Part shown: positions 50,842 to 60,035 of the stretch, piece by piece
How the letters are laid out: every line of letters begins with the position of its first letter
How positions within the stretch are numbered: position 1 is the first letter of the stretch
Assembly: GCA_039513195.1 (NCBI GenBank)
Contig: JBCCRM010000021.1
Coordinates: 20,378 to 84,377 of the forward strand
Origin: Thermohalobaculum sp039513195
Lineage (GTDB): Bacteria; Pseudomonadota; Alphaproteobacteria; Rhodobacterales; Rhodobacteraceae
Length of the DNA stretch: 64,000 nt
Direction of reading: 5' to 3'
The notes under the pieces: generated by a model
Told to the model about the DNA's origin: nothing
Databases searched by the model: none
The model's input: the letters and a program-made list of their open reading frames with translations, nothing else
Translations under genes and position numbers: made by a program

Positions 50842-51183
50842 ATGACAGAGACGATCGAGTTCGACGACTTCCTGAAAGTCGATATCCGAGTGGGCCGCAT
50901 CGTCGACGCGCAGCCCTTCCCAGAGGCCCGAAAACCGGCCCTGAAGCTTTGGATCGATTTCGGTGACGACCTGGGCGTCAAAAAGACCTCTGCCCAAATC
51001 ACCGACCATTACAGCCCGCAGGATCTGGTCGGCCGCCACGTTATGGCCGTGGTAAATTTCCCGCCTCGTCAGATCGGGCCCTTCATGTCGGAGGTCTTGA
51101 CTCTCGGCTTTTCCGACGCCGACGGTGCGGTGGTTCTCGCGACGCCCGACCGCGCAGTGCCGCTCGGCGGGCGCTTGCATTAG
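50842..51183 (+). CDS. CsaA-like tRNA-binding domain protein
   Basis: A 113-residue protein consisting of one OB-fold tRNA-binding domain, the size of CsaA/YgjH. FLKVDIRVGRIVDAQPFPEARKPALKLWIDFG and VVNFPPRQIGPFMSEVLTLGF are typical. The family binds tRNA or acts as a chaperone; the precise role here is unknown. The start ATG 50842 is where homology begins. Its stop overlaps the stop of the convergent sensor kinase by four bases. Confidence 0.88.
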   Translation: MTETIEFDDFLKVDIRVGRIVDAQPFPEARKPALKLWIDFGDDLGVKKTSAQITDHYSPQDLVGRHVMAVVNFPPRQIGPFMSEVLTLGFSDADGAVVLATPDRAVPLGGRLH

Positions 51184-52520
51184 CGGGGGATCCGGACAAC
51201 CGCCCTTAGGCCGCCCAGATCGGGGCTTTCCTCCAAGATCAAGCTGCCCCCATGGCGGCGAGCGATGTCCTGGGCGATGTTTAGGCCCAGTCCCACGCCG
51301 GAACTGCGATCCTGGTTGCGGGCCGGGTCTAGTCGCGTAAAGGGGCGCAAGACCTCTTCGTGCATCTCTGCTGGAATGCCGGGGCCGTCATCCTCTACCA
51401 CGAAGTCGACGCTGCGCCGCGCGAGGCGCAGGGTCAGCCGCACGCTGCCGCCATGGACCATCGCGTTGTTCACCAAATTGGCGAGGCAGCGCTTCATCGC
51501 ATCGCGTCGTACTTCGACGATCCGCCGGTCGGGCGTGTCGATATGGGCGTAAACCGCGACCCGATAGCCCTGGCGCCGGGCATCCGTGGCCACTTCCTCA
51601 ATGAAGTCCACCGGGTCGATCGGTTCGGTGACTTCGCCGCTTTCACCCCGCGCGAAGTCGAGGAAAGTGGCCAGCATCCGCTCCATTTCATCCACATCGC
51701 GGGCGAGTTCGGCGCTCTCCTGCGTTGGTTCGGTCACGGCGAGCGCCAGCTTCATGCGCGTCAGCGGCGTGCGCAGATCGTGACTGACGCCGGAAAGCAT
51801 CCGGGTGCGTTGCTCCATCTGCCGTTCGATCCGGCCGCGCATGTCCAGAAAGGCGGTGCCGGCGCGGCGGACTTCCTCAGCGCCCGAGGGGCGGAAGGGC
51901 ATCGATCGTCCTCGCCCGAACGCTGCCGCGGCCAGCGCCAGGTGACGGATCGGCCGCACCTGGTTGCGCAGGAACAGAACCGCGATGCCGGTCAAGCCGA
52001 CTGCGGTAGCGGTAACCCAGACCAGGAATAAATGCGGGTTCGACGCGTTAACCCTGCGTCGTGGCACGAGCACATGGAGGATGCCCTTCGACGTCGGCAG
52101 ACGCGCGTCGAGATGCTTGCGGTGGGTCACCAGGTCGATCGCCACGGGGCGGCGCAATTCATTGCGCAGGGTAGCGGCGATCACCATGCCGGTGAGATCG
52201 TAGAAGGCCCGATCGGTCCCCGGCAAAACCGACAGGTCCGGCGACAATTCCATCTCGAAGCCGAAGGGCAGGGCTGCGCGGCGCAAAGCCTGCTCCGCCT
52301 CAGCCATGTCGTCCGCGGCATCCACTTGATCGATGACGAAGTTGAGCTCGCGCGCCACCGCGCTCGCCATTTGGCTGGTGACTGCGTCGTAGTGGCGCTG
52401 AATGAAGACGAAGGCGACCACGATCTGCAGGATCATGATCGGCAGCACTAGGATCAGCAGAGCCCGCCCAAAGAGGCTCTTCGGCATCGACTTCTTGATG
52501 GCGCCGGTCAGGACTTGCAT
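51180..52520 (-). CDS. Sensor histidine kinase, EnvZ-like
   Basis: Membrane kinase (446 aa) of the EnvZ type. An N-terminal helix (LLILVLPIMILQIVVAFVF), a periplasmic domain of about 120 residues, a second helix (LFLVWVTATAVGLTGIAVLF), a HAMP domain, and HisKA with the phospho-His at about 247 in SGVSHDLRTPLTRM. The ATPase N, G1 and G2 boxes are NLVNNAMVHGG, DDGPGIP and GVGLGLNI. No response regulator is encoded beside it: the gene is divergent from an MBL hydrolase and convergent with a CsaA-like gene. The start may instead be ATG at MPKSLFG. Confidence 0.92.
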   Translation of the reverse strand: MQVLTGAIKKSMPKSLFGRALLILVLPIMILQIVVAFVFIQRHYDAVTSQMASAVARELNFVIDQVDAADDMAEAEQALRRAALPFGFEMELSPDLSVLPGTDRAFYDLTGMVIAATLRNELRRPVAIDLVTHRKHLDARLPTSKGILHVLVPRRRVNASNPHLFLVWVTATAVGLTGIAVLFLRNQVRPIRHLALAAAAFGRGRSMPFRPSGAEEVRRAGTAFLDMRGRIERQMEQRTRMLSGVSHDLRTPLTRMKLALAVTEPTQESAELARDVDEMERMLATFLDFARGESGEVTEPIDPVDFIEEVATDARRQGYRVAVYAHIDTPDRRIVEVRRDAMKRCLANLVNNAMVHGGSVRLTLRLARRSVDFVVEDDGPGIPAEMHEEVLRPFTRLDPARNQDRSSGVGLGLNIAQDIARRHGGSLILEESPDLGGLRAVVRIPR

Positions 52521-52557
52521 GAGGTGGACGCTAGGGCGGGGGTCTAGGGGGTTCAAG

Positions 52558-53469
52558 ATGGCAGAGCCGCGGCAGAGGGTGCTTTATGGCGTCGCGGAGA
52601 CGGTGGCACCCCAGGTGCGCCGGGTAACCTGCCGCAACCCGTCGCCGATGACCCATATGGGCACGCAGACCTATCTGGTCGGCCGCGGCGATGTGGTGCT
52701 GATCGACCCCGGGCCGGACGATGTTGGCCACCGCCTGGCGCTGCTCTCGGCGCTAAAGCCGGGTGAGCGGATCCGCAGTATTCTAGTAACCCATAGCCAC
52801 CGCGATCACTCCAGGGGTGTCTCTGCCATGGTCGCGGAGACCGGGGCCGAGGTCTTGGCCTTCGGACCCCATGGCGCCGGAATGTGGCCTGGGATGGCGC
52901 GGCTGGCGGCAGAGGGCCTCGATCTCGGCGGGGGAGAGGGTGCGGACCGGTCGTTCCGTCCCGACCGATGCCTCTCTGACGGCGAAGCCATAGGGCATGG
53001 CGGCTTGGTTGCCCTGCATACGCCCGGGCATCTGTCGAACCATCTGGCCTTTTCGCTGGAGGATGTGGGGATCGTCTTCACAGGCGATGCGGTGATGGGG
53101 TGGGCAACCACGCTGGTATCGCCGCCCGAGGGCGATATGGCCGCGCAGATCGAGACATTGGGCCGGCTGGCACGGCGACGGGACCGCCTATTCTTGCCCG
53201 GCCATGGGCCGGGGGTGCGGGATCCGGCCACTCTGGTCCGTCAGCATCTCGCCCACCGTCAGGCGCGGGAACGTCAGATCCTGTCAGCCCTTAACCACGG
53301 GCCTGGCAGTCCCGGCGACCTTGCCGCACGGGTCTACACCGACATCGACCCCGCGTTGCTGCCGGCTGCGGCGAGGAACGTGTTTGCAACCCTGCTAGGT
53401 CTGCTGGACCGAGATGGCGTGGCCTGCGAGGGACCTGTTTCGGCCAAGGCGTCTTTCCGGCGCCTCTGA
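52558..53469 (+). CDS. MBL-fold metallo-hydrolase
   Basis: A 303-residue metallo-beta-lactamase fold protein. The metal motif THSHRDHSRG (HxHxDH), then LHTPGHLSNHLAF and IVFTGDAVMGW, supply the binuclear metal ligands. The C-terminal helical part (LLPAAARNVFATLLGLLDRD) is as in glyoxalase-II/LACTB2-like hydrolases. LACTB2 relatives act as nucleases, others as thioesterases, so the substrate remains open. It is divergent from the kinase gene with 37 bases between start codons. Confidence 0.87.
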   Translation: MAEPRQRVLYGVAETVAPQVRRVTCRNPSPMTHMGTQTYLVGRGDVVLIDPGPDDVGHRLALLSALKPGERIRSILVTHSHRDHSRGVSAMVAETGAEVLAFGPHGAGMWPGMARLAAEGLDLGGGEGADRSFRPDRCLSDGEAIGHGGLVALHTPGHLSNHLAFSLEDVGIVFTGDAVMGWATTLVSPPEGDMAAQIETLGRLARRRDRLFLPGHGPGVRDPATLVRQHLAHRQARERQILSALNHGPGSPGDLAARVYTDIDPALLPAAARNVFATLLGLLDRDGVACEGPVSAKASFRRL

Positions 53470-53475
53470 CGCTCG

Positions 53476-54627
53476 TCACCGCGCGTCGCGGTGGCCTTCG
53501 GCTCCGGCGCAGATCTCGCGGAGACTGACCCAACCGCGGTCGCTTAGCACCGGCTCGAAGCGGCGGGCGCCGATGATGTCCTCCGCCTCCGCCTTCCTCG
53601 CCCGCTCTGCGAGCTGTGGGTGGCTGGAGATGTATTTCATGAAACCTTTGACGTCGCCGTGGCGTTCGATCATCGACCGGAAGAAGCTGGCGAGCGGTGT
53701 GCTCGGCAGCCCCGCGTCGGCCAGCAGCTTGGTGGCAAACCGGTCGGCCTTCTCTTCGGCATCCTGGCGATATTGGGCGTTCATCACCGCCTCGGATGCG
53801 GCCAGAATGGCCGTGCCTCCGACGACATCGCCTAGGAGCAGGCCGAGGATACCGGCCGTACCCGCCGCCCGCAGCGCTTCTCGCATCGGGTCGCGATTGA
53901 TCACGTGACCGATCTCGTGGGCAAGCACACCGGCAACTTCCTCCGGCGCATTGGCATTCTCGATCAGCCCGCGGAACAGGATCACCCGGCCTCCAGGCAG
54001 GGCGACGGCGTTGACGAGCGGATGGTCCAGAACCTCAACCCGGAGCGGGTAGGGGCTCTCGAGCTTGCCGGTCAGCCGGTCCGTCATCTTGGCCAGCGCC
54101 GCCGCCCCGTCCGGTGCGCCGCAGAAGACCGGCCGCCCCTCTCCGGTCAACGTCATCAGCGCAGTGAGCTGCTTTGCGACCGCGTCGCCGAGGCTCTGCT
54201 CCTGCTCCAGCGGGATCGCCTCGGCAAGCTGCACCGACAGCGCCGGGACGAGAACGAAGACGATAAGTGCGACCGACCCCAACGCGCCAGCCGCCCAGAT
54301 CATCGCCTTACCGAGCGCGCCTCGGTTCCGCTTGCGTTTGTTGAGATCCGGGCAGACGAGGCGAAGGGCTCTTATCATCCGCTCGTCCGCAAGGATCAGG
54401 CGCGCCTCCGACCCCTCGTGGGGGGTGAGCTGGATCGCCTCACCAGAGCCGCCTGGTATGGTCCGGAGGGACCCTAGCGGCCAATGATCGATGGGTTCCT
54501 GAAAAGCGCCGAAGATGACCAGCGAGCGCTCGCCGAAGGCGACTTCAGCCTCCTTCGGATAGGCCGTCTGGCCGTCAAAATACCGCGCCGGGGCGCGGAT
54601 GCCGGAAATCGGCGTCTGCTCGCTCAT
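53476..54627 (-). CDS. M48 family metalloprotease
   Basis: A membrane-anchored zinc protease (383 aa). A hydrophobic segment at about residues 110-130 (MIWAAGALGSVALIVFVLVP) precedes the catalytic domain, whose zinc motif is HEIGH in GVLAHEIGHVINRDPM (about residue 240). The N-terminal 100 residues form a separate domain (RYFDGQTAYPKEAEVAFGER), probably beta-rich. This fits the M48 proteases encoded beside DUF898 genes; the ATG directly abuts the stop of the upstream DUF898 gene, so they are probably co-expressed. The target is unknown; envelope proteins are likely. Confidence 0.9.
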   Translation of the reverse strand: MSEQTPISGIRAPARYFDGQTAYPKEAEVAFGERSLVIFGAFQEPIDHWPLGSLRTIPGGSGEAIQLTPHEGSEARLILADERMIRALRLVCPDLNKRKRNRGALGKAMIWAAGALGSVALIVFVLVPALSVQLAEAIPLEQEQSLGDAVAKQLTALMTLTGEGRPVFCGAPDGAAALAKMTDRLTGKLESPYPLRVEVLDHPLVNAVALPGGRVILFRGLIENANAPEEVAGVLAHEIGHVINRDPMREALRAAGTAGILGLLLGDVVGGTAILAASEAVMNAQYRQDAEEKADRFATKLLADAGLPSTPLASFFRSMIERHGDVKGFMKYISSHPQLAERARKAEAEDIIGARRFEPVLSDRGWVSLREICAGAEGHRDAR

Positions 54628-55992
54628 CTAGAGCCCGGCACCCACATCGACCCCCAAGGCGTCGGCAAACCCACCGGCCTCGCCGGCGCGATCCTCCTCG
54701 CGCTGGCGGGAGCGGACCAATACCTCGGCGTTCGCGATGGTCGTGGCGGCAACCTGGCGGCGCAGCACCGGCTGGGTGACGAAGACTTGGGAAAAGGCGA
54801 AGCCAGCGGCCATCACGAAGAGATAGGCGAACACGAAAATCACGAGCGTTGGCCAGGCGAGCAGCAGCTGCGCTACAATCAGCTCAACATCTGTTGCGCC
54901 GCTGTTTTCGGCACCGGCAACGACGGCCATAAGAGCCTCAATCTGCTCCGGACCGCCTAAGCTCATCCAAATAGCCCCGCCTGCGGTCAGGATCACACCG
55001 GCGAGCAAGGCCGAGCAGAGCGAGACCAGGAAGGATCCTCCGACATAGACGCGCACGACCTCGCCGATCGAGACATCGTTGTTTATCTCGGTCTCGCCCA
55101 CGGAGCGATTATCCCAGAGATACTTCGTCTTCCCAGCTAGATAGCGGAGATAGAGGATCAGGAATGCGAAGAAGCCGATGAAGATGACAATAGACCCGAC
55201 GACCTGGTTCTGTTGATTGTATGGCTCCATCGACATGCCCCACGCGGCGAGCCCGACCAGGCCCGCCATGATGTAGAGCCAGATCCAGTAGCCAAGCAAG
55301 CCGATCCAAGAGCCATTCTGCTGGAAGCGCTGATCGCCGAAGGACGTCCGGTCGACCATGTATTTCTCGAGCTTGAATTGCTGATAGGGCCACAGGATAC
55401 CGGCGCTCAACACTGTCAGGACCCCGTAGAAGATGGCCCTTACCATGTAGCCGAGCGCACCGGGGTCCATGCCGAAGCGGATGCCGCGCCAGCGCGTGCG
55501 CGACGCGATATAGCGGCGCGCTCGGTAGGCAGCCCAGAAGTAGAACGGTACGGCACTGATCAGCGAGAGTTGAAAGACCAGCTCGAAATTGCTTTCCAGA
55601 TAGGAGAGGCCAATGAAGGTTAGCGCCAGATTGGCGATGGCGAGATAAGCTGCAAGGATGACGATGGCGATCAGGAAGCCGAGGAACTTCTCCAATCCGG
55701 TGCCGGTGTACTCGATTGGGTCGCCCTGGACACGAATCATGCCCCAGTAGTGCCGCCGCAGCCTGGTGACCATCCAGAAGCGATAGATTCCGACCGTCAG
55801 GACGGACAGGAACGATGTGCCGAGAGCCGTCCAGAAAAGGGCGCCTGGATCGAGGTCATAGGTCGCCCTGACCCTCCGCCTGTTGTTCGGCACGGACGGC
55901 TCGATCGGTCCCTGAGAAACGGCGCGACCGGAACCGTGGGTGCGGTATCGCTCTAGGTCCCAAGACTTAAAGCCGTCGGTTTCGCTCGTCAT
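54628..55992 (-). CDS. DUF898 (YjgN) family membrane protein
   Basis: A 454-residue polytopic inner-membrane protein with about eight to ten helices. Segments such as ALFWTALGTSFLSVLTVGIYRFWMVTRLRRHYWG and WRGIRFGMDPGALGYMVRAI are DUF898 signatures (the YxFWxxTRxRRxxW pattern). The N-terminal 45 residues are cytoplasmic and charged. The function of the family is unknown. It abuts the M48 protease gene, a common arrangement, which suggests a joint role in membrane protein quality control, an inference. Confidence 0.87.
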   Translation of the reverse strand: MTSETDGFKSWDLERYRTHGSGRAVSQGPIEPSVPNNRRRVRATYDLDPGALFWTALGTSFLSVLTVGIYRFWMVTRLRRHYWGMIRVQGDPIEYTGTGLEKFLGFLIAIVILAAYLAIANLALTFIGLSYLESNFELVFQLSLISAVPFYFWAAYRARRYIASRTRWRGIRFGMDPGALGYMVRAIFYGVLTVLSAGILWPYQQFKLEKYMVDRTSFGDQRFQQNGSWIGLLGYWIWLYIMAGLVGLAAWGMSMEPYNQQNQVVGSIVIFIGFFAFLILYLRYLAGKTKYLWDNRSVGETEINNDVSIGEVVRVYVGGSFLVSLCSALLAGVILTAGGAIWMSLGGPEQIEALMAVVAGAENSGATDVELIVAQLLLAWPTLVIFVFAYLFVMAAGFAFSQVFVTQPVLRRQVAATTIANAEVLVRSRQREEDRAGEAGGFADALGVDVGAGL

Positions 55993-56128
55993 CGGCCTAC
56001 CCTCTCAATCCGGGTCTTCCGCTTGCCAGACCACTATGGCGAGAATTGGGATTGTGCGACTTGGATCTGTCCCGCTCCGGTTGATCGGGGTTTGGGTGAT
56101 ACAATTCGATCCGTGGGCCCGTGCAGCA

Positions 56129-57766
56129 CTAATCACGGCGTTGATCGGGCAGCTTGTAGCCTTCGGCATTCAACCGCTCCCGCAGTTTCAGTTTCGAGAT
56201 TTTGCCCGTCGCTGTATGCGGAATATCGGGCGCAAGCAGGATCTCGTCCGGCAACTGCCATTTGGCGAAATGCGGGCGCAGTAGGTCCAGGATTTCCTCG
56301 GCCGGCGGTTCGCGCCCATCCTTGGGTACCACGATCAGCACCGGGCGCTCGTCCCATTTCGGATGCGGCATTCCGACCGCCGCGGCCTCTGCCACATCCG
56401 GATGGCCGACGGCCGCATTCTCCATGTCGATGGAGCTGATCCATTCGCCCCCGGATTTGATCACGTCCTTGAAGCGGTCCGTGATGCGGACATAGCCGAG
56501 GGCGTCAATGGTCGCCGCATCGCCGGTATCAAACCAGGCGTCGCCGTCAATGATGTCTGCGTCCTGCTTCAAGTAGCGCCGCACAACGCCAGGGCCGCGG
56601 ATGACCAGCCTGCCCTGCGTCTCCCCATCGCTCGGAAGCCAGTCGCCGTCATCGTCGCGCAATCCGAATTCCACCGAATAGAACGGCCGGCCGACCTTGG
56701 TCTGCATGGTAACCTGATCCTCGCGCTGCAGCGCTGCGACCTCTGGCGTGAAGGTCGAGAAACTGCCGAGGGGAGACGTCTCCGTCATTCCCCAGGCATG
56801 GATTACCTGAACACTGAATTCGTCCTGGAACGCTTCGATCACGGCGCGGGGGCAGGCGGAACCACCGATCACCACGCGATCGAGGCTCGGCACCCCCCGG
56901 CCGGTCTCACGCAAATAGGTGAGCAGCGGCAGCCAAACGGTCGGTACAGCCGCCGTGACCGTGACGCCGAAATCGATCATCTCGCAGAGCGAGGCCGGAT
57001 CCATCATCCGACCCGGCATGACCATCGAGGCGCCTGCCATCGGCGTCGAGTATCCGGTCGACCAGCCATTCGCATGGAACAGCGGCACCACCGGCATCAT
57101 CGTGTCGCGGCTGGAGAAACCGAGTACATCTGGCTGTAGCACCGCCATTGCGTGCAGCACATTCGACCTATGCGAGTAGACCACGCCTTTCGGATGTCCC
57201 GTGGTGCCCGAGGTATAGCAGATCCCGCAGGCGGCGCGCTCGTCGACCCGCTCCCAAATCGCGTCGCCATCCTCTGCCGCGAGCAGCGTCTCATAGCAAT
57301 GCACGTTGGTCAGGGTCGTCTCCGGCATCGTCTCGGGGGCAGTCATCACGATGTAACCGCGCACCTGCGGCAGGTCGGCGGCAATCGGCTCCAGGACCCG
57401 CACCAGATCGAGATCGCAGAAGATCCAGGCATCCTCGGCATGGGTGACGATGTAGGTGAGCTGTTCGCCAGCCAGGCGCGGGTTCAAGGTGTGGCAAACG
57501 CAGCCTGCGCCGGGAATGCCATACCAAACCTCCATATGCCGCACGGTGTTCCAGGCCATGCAACCGATCACATCGCCGGGGCGGGCCCCCAGCCGCCGGA
57601 GCGCCTGTGTCACCTTCAGTGAGCGCCTTCGGAGATCGGCCCAGTTGGATGTCGTGATCGGCCCCTCGATAGAACGGCCTATCACCGGCCTGGCTGGGTG
57701 ATACTTTGCGGCATGGTCGATAATCGAGCCGACCCTGAGCGGCCAGTCCTGCATGAGGCCGAGCAT
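56129..57766 (-). CDS. AMP-binding acyl-CoA ligase, fatty acid or DmdB-like
   Basis: Acyl-adenylate-forming ligase (545 aa) that activates a carboxylic acid to its CoA thioester. The P-loop-like motif YTSGTTGHPKGVVYSHRS (about residues 185-202), the adenylation motif WGMTETSP, the hinge RITDRFKDVIKSGGEWIS and the C-terminal catalytic Lys in TATGKISKLKLRE are present. Medium/long-chain fatty-acyl-CoA ligases and 3-methylmercaptopropionyl-CoA ligase (DmdB) share this pattern. Of two ATGs six bases apart, the second (57764-57766) is chosen because GGGGAGG has usable spacing only to it. Confidence 0.9.
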   Translation of the reverse strand: MLGLMQDWPLRVGSIIDHAAKYHPARPVIGRSIEGPITTSNWADLRRRSLKVTQALRRLGARPGDVIGCMAWNTVRHMEVWYGIPGAGCVCHTLNPRLAGEQLTYIVTHAEDAWIFCDLDLVRVLEPIAADLPQVRGYIVMTAPETMPETTLTNVHCYETLLAAEDGDAIWERVDERAACGICYTSGTTGHPKGVVYSHRSNVLHAMAVLQPDVLGFSSRDTMMPVVPLFHANGWSTGYSTPMAGASMVMPGRMMDPASLCEMIDFGVTVTAAVPTVWLPLLTYLRETGRGVPSLDRVVIGGSACPRAVIEAFQDEFSVQVIHAWGMTETSPLGSFSTFTPEVAALQREDQVTMQTKVGRPFYSVEFGLRDDDGDWLPSDGETQGRLVIRGPGVVRRYLKQDADIIDGDAWFDTGDAATIDALGYVRITDRFKDVIKSGGEWISSIDMENAAVGHPDVAEAAAVGMPHPKWDERPVLIVVPKDGREPPAEEILDLLRPHFAKWQLPDEILLAPDIPHTATGKISKLKLRERLNAEGYKLPDQRRD

Positions 57767-57877
57767 GGTCATCCTCCCCTAGTCATTCTCATCGTTGCGC
57801 GGAGCTTAGTGCGCGCGGGCGGAAAGTTGCTAGAGTTCCCTGCGCCGGGACGGGCTTCCGGCCGGAGACATTGTGCC

Positions 57878-58807
57878 ATGACAGAGACGCAGAGGGGGGC
57901 TGCCTGGATCGTTCTGGGCATGGCGCTAGTGGCGCTGAGCGACATCTTCCTGCTGGGCATTTCAGGGGATGTCGGCCTTTGGCAGTTTCAGGCGATGCGG
58001 GCGGCGATGGTGCTGCCGGTCTGCCTGGTTGGCCTATCCCTGACGGTGGGCATTGGGGTCGCCGCTGCCAAATCGCTGCGCCGGGTGGCCGAACGTTCGG
58101 CCCTGGTAACCTTGGCGCTGCTTCTCTATTTTGCTGCGCTCCCGGCGATCCCGCTGGCCCAAGCGGCGGCAGGACTCTTCACTTCGCCGATCTGGATCAT
58201 CCTGTTCACTGCGATGGCGGAACGACGGTTCGTTGGGCCGCGGCGGCTCCTCAGCGTGATGATCGGGTTTGGCGGTGTGTGTTTGGTTCTCGGCGTGGGT
58301 GCAGAGCCGCTGCGCCCGATGGCGGCGGTCGCTATCGCTTCTGGCGCGGCCTATGGCGCAGGGGTGATCTGGACCCGTCGCCATTGCGCGGGCGAGACCG
58401 CTATCGCGCTTTCGGTTTGGCTCTTCGGCGCTTTCTTCTGCGCGGGCCTTGTTGGGATGCTGGCCACCCCGTTGCTGCAGGGGTTAATCGGGAATGTCGG
58501 GGGCACGGAATTCGCGACCCGCGGGCCGGTCCCGGTTACCGTCAACACACTCGCAATGGTGTTCCTGATCGGCAGCCTCGCCCTTTCCGCGAGCGCCTGC
58601 CTGGCGCAGGGCTACCGCTCGGCCGAACCCACAATTGTGGGGCTGTTCGACTACAGTTTCCTCTTTTGGATCTCGCTCTGGTCCTTGGTGCTCTTCGGCG
58701 AGGCGCCAAGCGTGCGGGAGATCGCGGGCATGACCTTGATTGTCGCTGCAGGTGGCTTGGCCCTTTGGTCGGACCGGTACCGCGCCGCCGCGAGTAATCC
58801 GTCGTAA
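57878..58807 (+). CDS. EamA/DMT family transporter
   Basis: An inner-membrane exporter or permease (309 aa) with ten predicted helices in two five-helix EamA repeats: helices around GAAWIVLGMALVALSDIFLLG and AVAIASGAAYGAGVIW begin the two halves. Substrates in this superfamily are metabolites such as amino acids or purines, and none is indicated here. The upstream frame is open but without homology; ATG 57878 begins the first repeat. It is divergent from the acyl-CoA ligase gene. Confidence 0.85.
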   Translation: MTETQRGAAWIVLGMALVALSDIFLLGISGDVGLWQFQAMRAAMVLPVCLVGLSLTVGIGVAAAKSLRRVAERSALVTLALLLYFAALPAIPLAQAAAGLFTSPIWIILFTAMAERRFVGPRRLLSVMIGFGGVCLVLGVGAEPLRPMAAVAIASGAAYGAGVIWTRRHCAGETAIALSVWLFGAFFCAGLVGMLATPLLQGLIGNVGGTEFATRGPVPVTVNTLAMVFLIGSLALSASACLAQGYRSAEPTIVGLFDYSFLFWISLWSLVLFGEAPSVREIAGMTLIVAAGGLALWSDRYRAAASNPS

Positions 58808-58903
58808 CTTCCCCGTGCGAGGGCGGGGGCGCCCCTTGCCCGACCCTCGCAGACGGCTATTGTCCGCGCCGTTCGACCCGAGCCCGCCGAAAGGACCAGC
58901 CCC

Positions 58904-59596
58904 ATGGCAATCAAGCTCTACGATCTGGCCGCCGCCGATCCCGCAATCCGTTTCAGCCCGAATTGCTGGAGGGCGCGCATGGCGCTTGCCCACAAGGGGT
59001 TGGCCGTCGAGACGATCCCCTGGCGGTTCACCGACAAGCAGGTGATCGCTTTTTCCGACCAGGGGCGCACACCGGTGATCGTCGATGGCGACCGCTGGGT
59101 GGTCGATAGCTGGTCGATCGCCGAGTATCTCGACGAGGTCTATCCCGACAAACCGCTCTTCAATTGCGCGCAGTCGAAGGCCTATTGCGTTTTCTTTCGA
59201 AACTGGATCGATCGCGTCGTCAATCCAGGCATCGTCAAGCAGATCATCGTCCCGCTTTTCGGCTTCCTCGCGGAGGAGGATCAGCCCTATTTCCGCGAAA
59301 GCCGCGAGAAAATGTTTGGCAAGACGCTTGAGGATTTCGGCGCCGGCGCGGCGGAGGCTTTGCCCGCCTTTCGTGCGTCGCTGACGCCGTTGCGCCTAAC
59401 GCTCGAGCGGCAGAGCTTCATCGCCGGGGATGAACCGGCCTTTGCGGATTACCTCGGCTTCGGGGCGTTTCAGTGGGCACGAACGTCGGCGCCCCACGAT
59501 CTGCTGGAGAGCGAAGATCCCATTTACGCGTGGCGGGAGAGGATGCTGGATCGCTTCGAAGGACTCGGGCGAGCGATGCCGGCACGGGCGGCCTGA
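58904..59596 (+). CDS. Glutathione S-transferase family protein (beta-etherase-like)
   Basis: A 230-residue GST-fold protein. The thioredoxin-like N-terminus (IKLYDLAAADPAIRFSPNCW) with a possible catalytic Ser/Cys, cis-Pro loop GRTPVIVDGDRWVVDSWSIAEYLDEVYPD, and a helical C-terminal domain are clear. The opening resembles LigE-type beta-etherase and related proteins, which cleave lignin ethers in some bacteria, but most relatives are of unknown function. AAAGGA precedes the ATG. It lies just upstream of the tRNA-Gly on the other strand. Confidence 0.85.
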   Translation: MAIKLYDLAAADPAIRFSPNCWRARMALAHKGLAVETIPWRFTDKQVIAFSDQGRTPVIVDGDRWVVDSWSIAEYLDEVYPDKPLFNCAQSKAYCVFFRNWIDRVVNPGIVKQIIVPLFGFLAEEDQPYFRESREKMFGKTLEDFGAGAAEALPAFRASLTPLRLTLERQSFIAGDEPAFADYLGFGAFQWARTSAPHDLLESEDPIYAWRERMLDRFEGLGRAMPARAA

Positions 59597-59662
59597 CCGC
59601 AACGGCCGGGCGGCGGAGGGCGCGAGCTCGCCGCCGTTAGGCCGTGGCGCAGAAGAAAGAGT

Positions 59663-59737
59663 TGGAGCGGGCGATCGGGATCGAACCGACGACATTCAGC
59701 TTGGGAAGCTGACGTTCTACCACTGAACTACGCCCGC
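59663..59737 (-). tRNA. tRNA-Gly (anticodon CCC)
   Basis: Read on the minus strand it forms a complete cloverleaf: acceptor GCGGGCG pairs with CGCCCGC, D-arm GTTC/GAAC, anticodon stem TCAGC/GCTGA with loop TTCCCAA (anticodon CCC), T-arm GTCGG-TTCGATC-CCGAT, discriminator T and an encoded CCA. It marks the border between the core region and the accessory segment to its right. Confidence 0.95.
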
Positions 59738-60035
59738 CTATGCCCGATGCCTAAGGTCTCCCGGCGCGCCCGTCAATCTGGCGGCTGTCAAGCGTCTAAC
59801 GATACAGATCTCTGGTGCGGTCGAGAAGACTCGCCTTGATCGAAATCTTCGAACATTTTCAGTACCTTGCGCGTGGTTGACGGTCAAGTGTGTAGTGCAC
59901 TTTGTAGTGCAGTTTTTCAAGAGGCCTTAGGCGTCGCTTTCTGAGGGATTTCAGTCCTTCGCCTGCACCAAGCAGCATCACAAACCGCAGATTGTCCCGA
60001 AATTTGTGCCTCGCAGATCGGGAGGGGTGCGCTGC

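Noticed and set aside
59663..60035. tRNA-Gly as integration site for a mobile island to its right
   Set aside because: Islands usually insert at the tRNA 3' end, which faces left here toward the GST gene. No integrase gene and no repeated 3' tRNA fragment are visible to the right.
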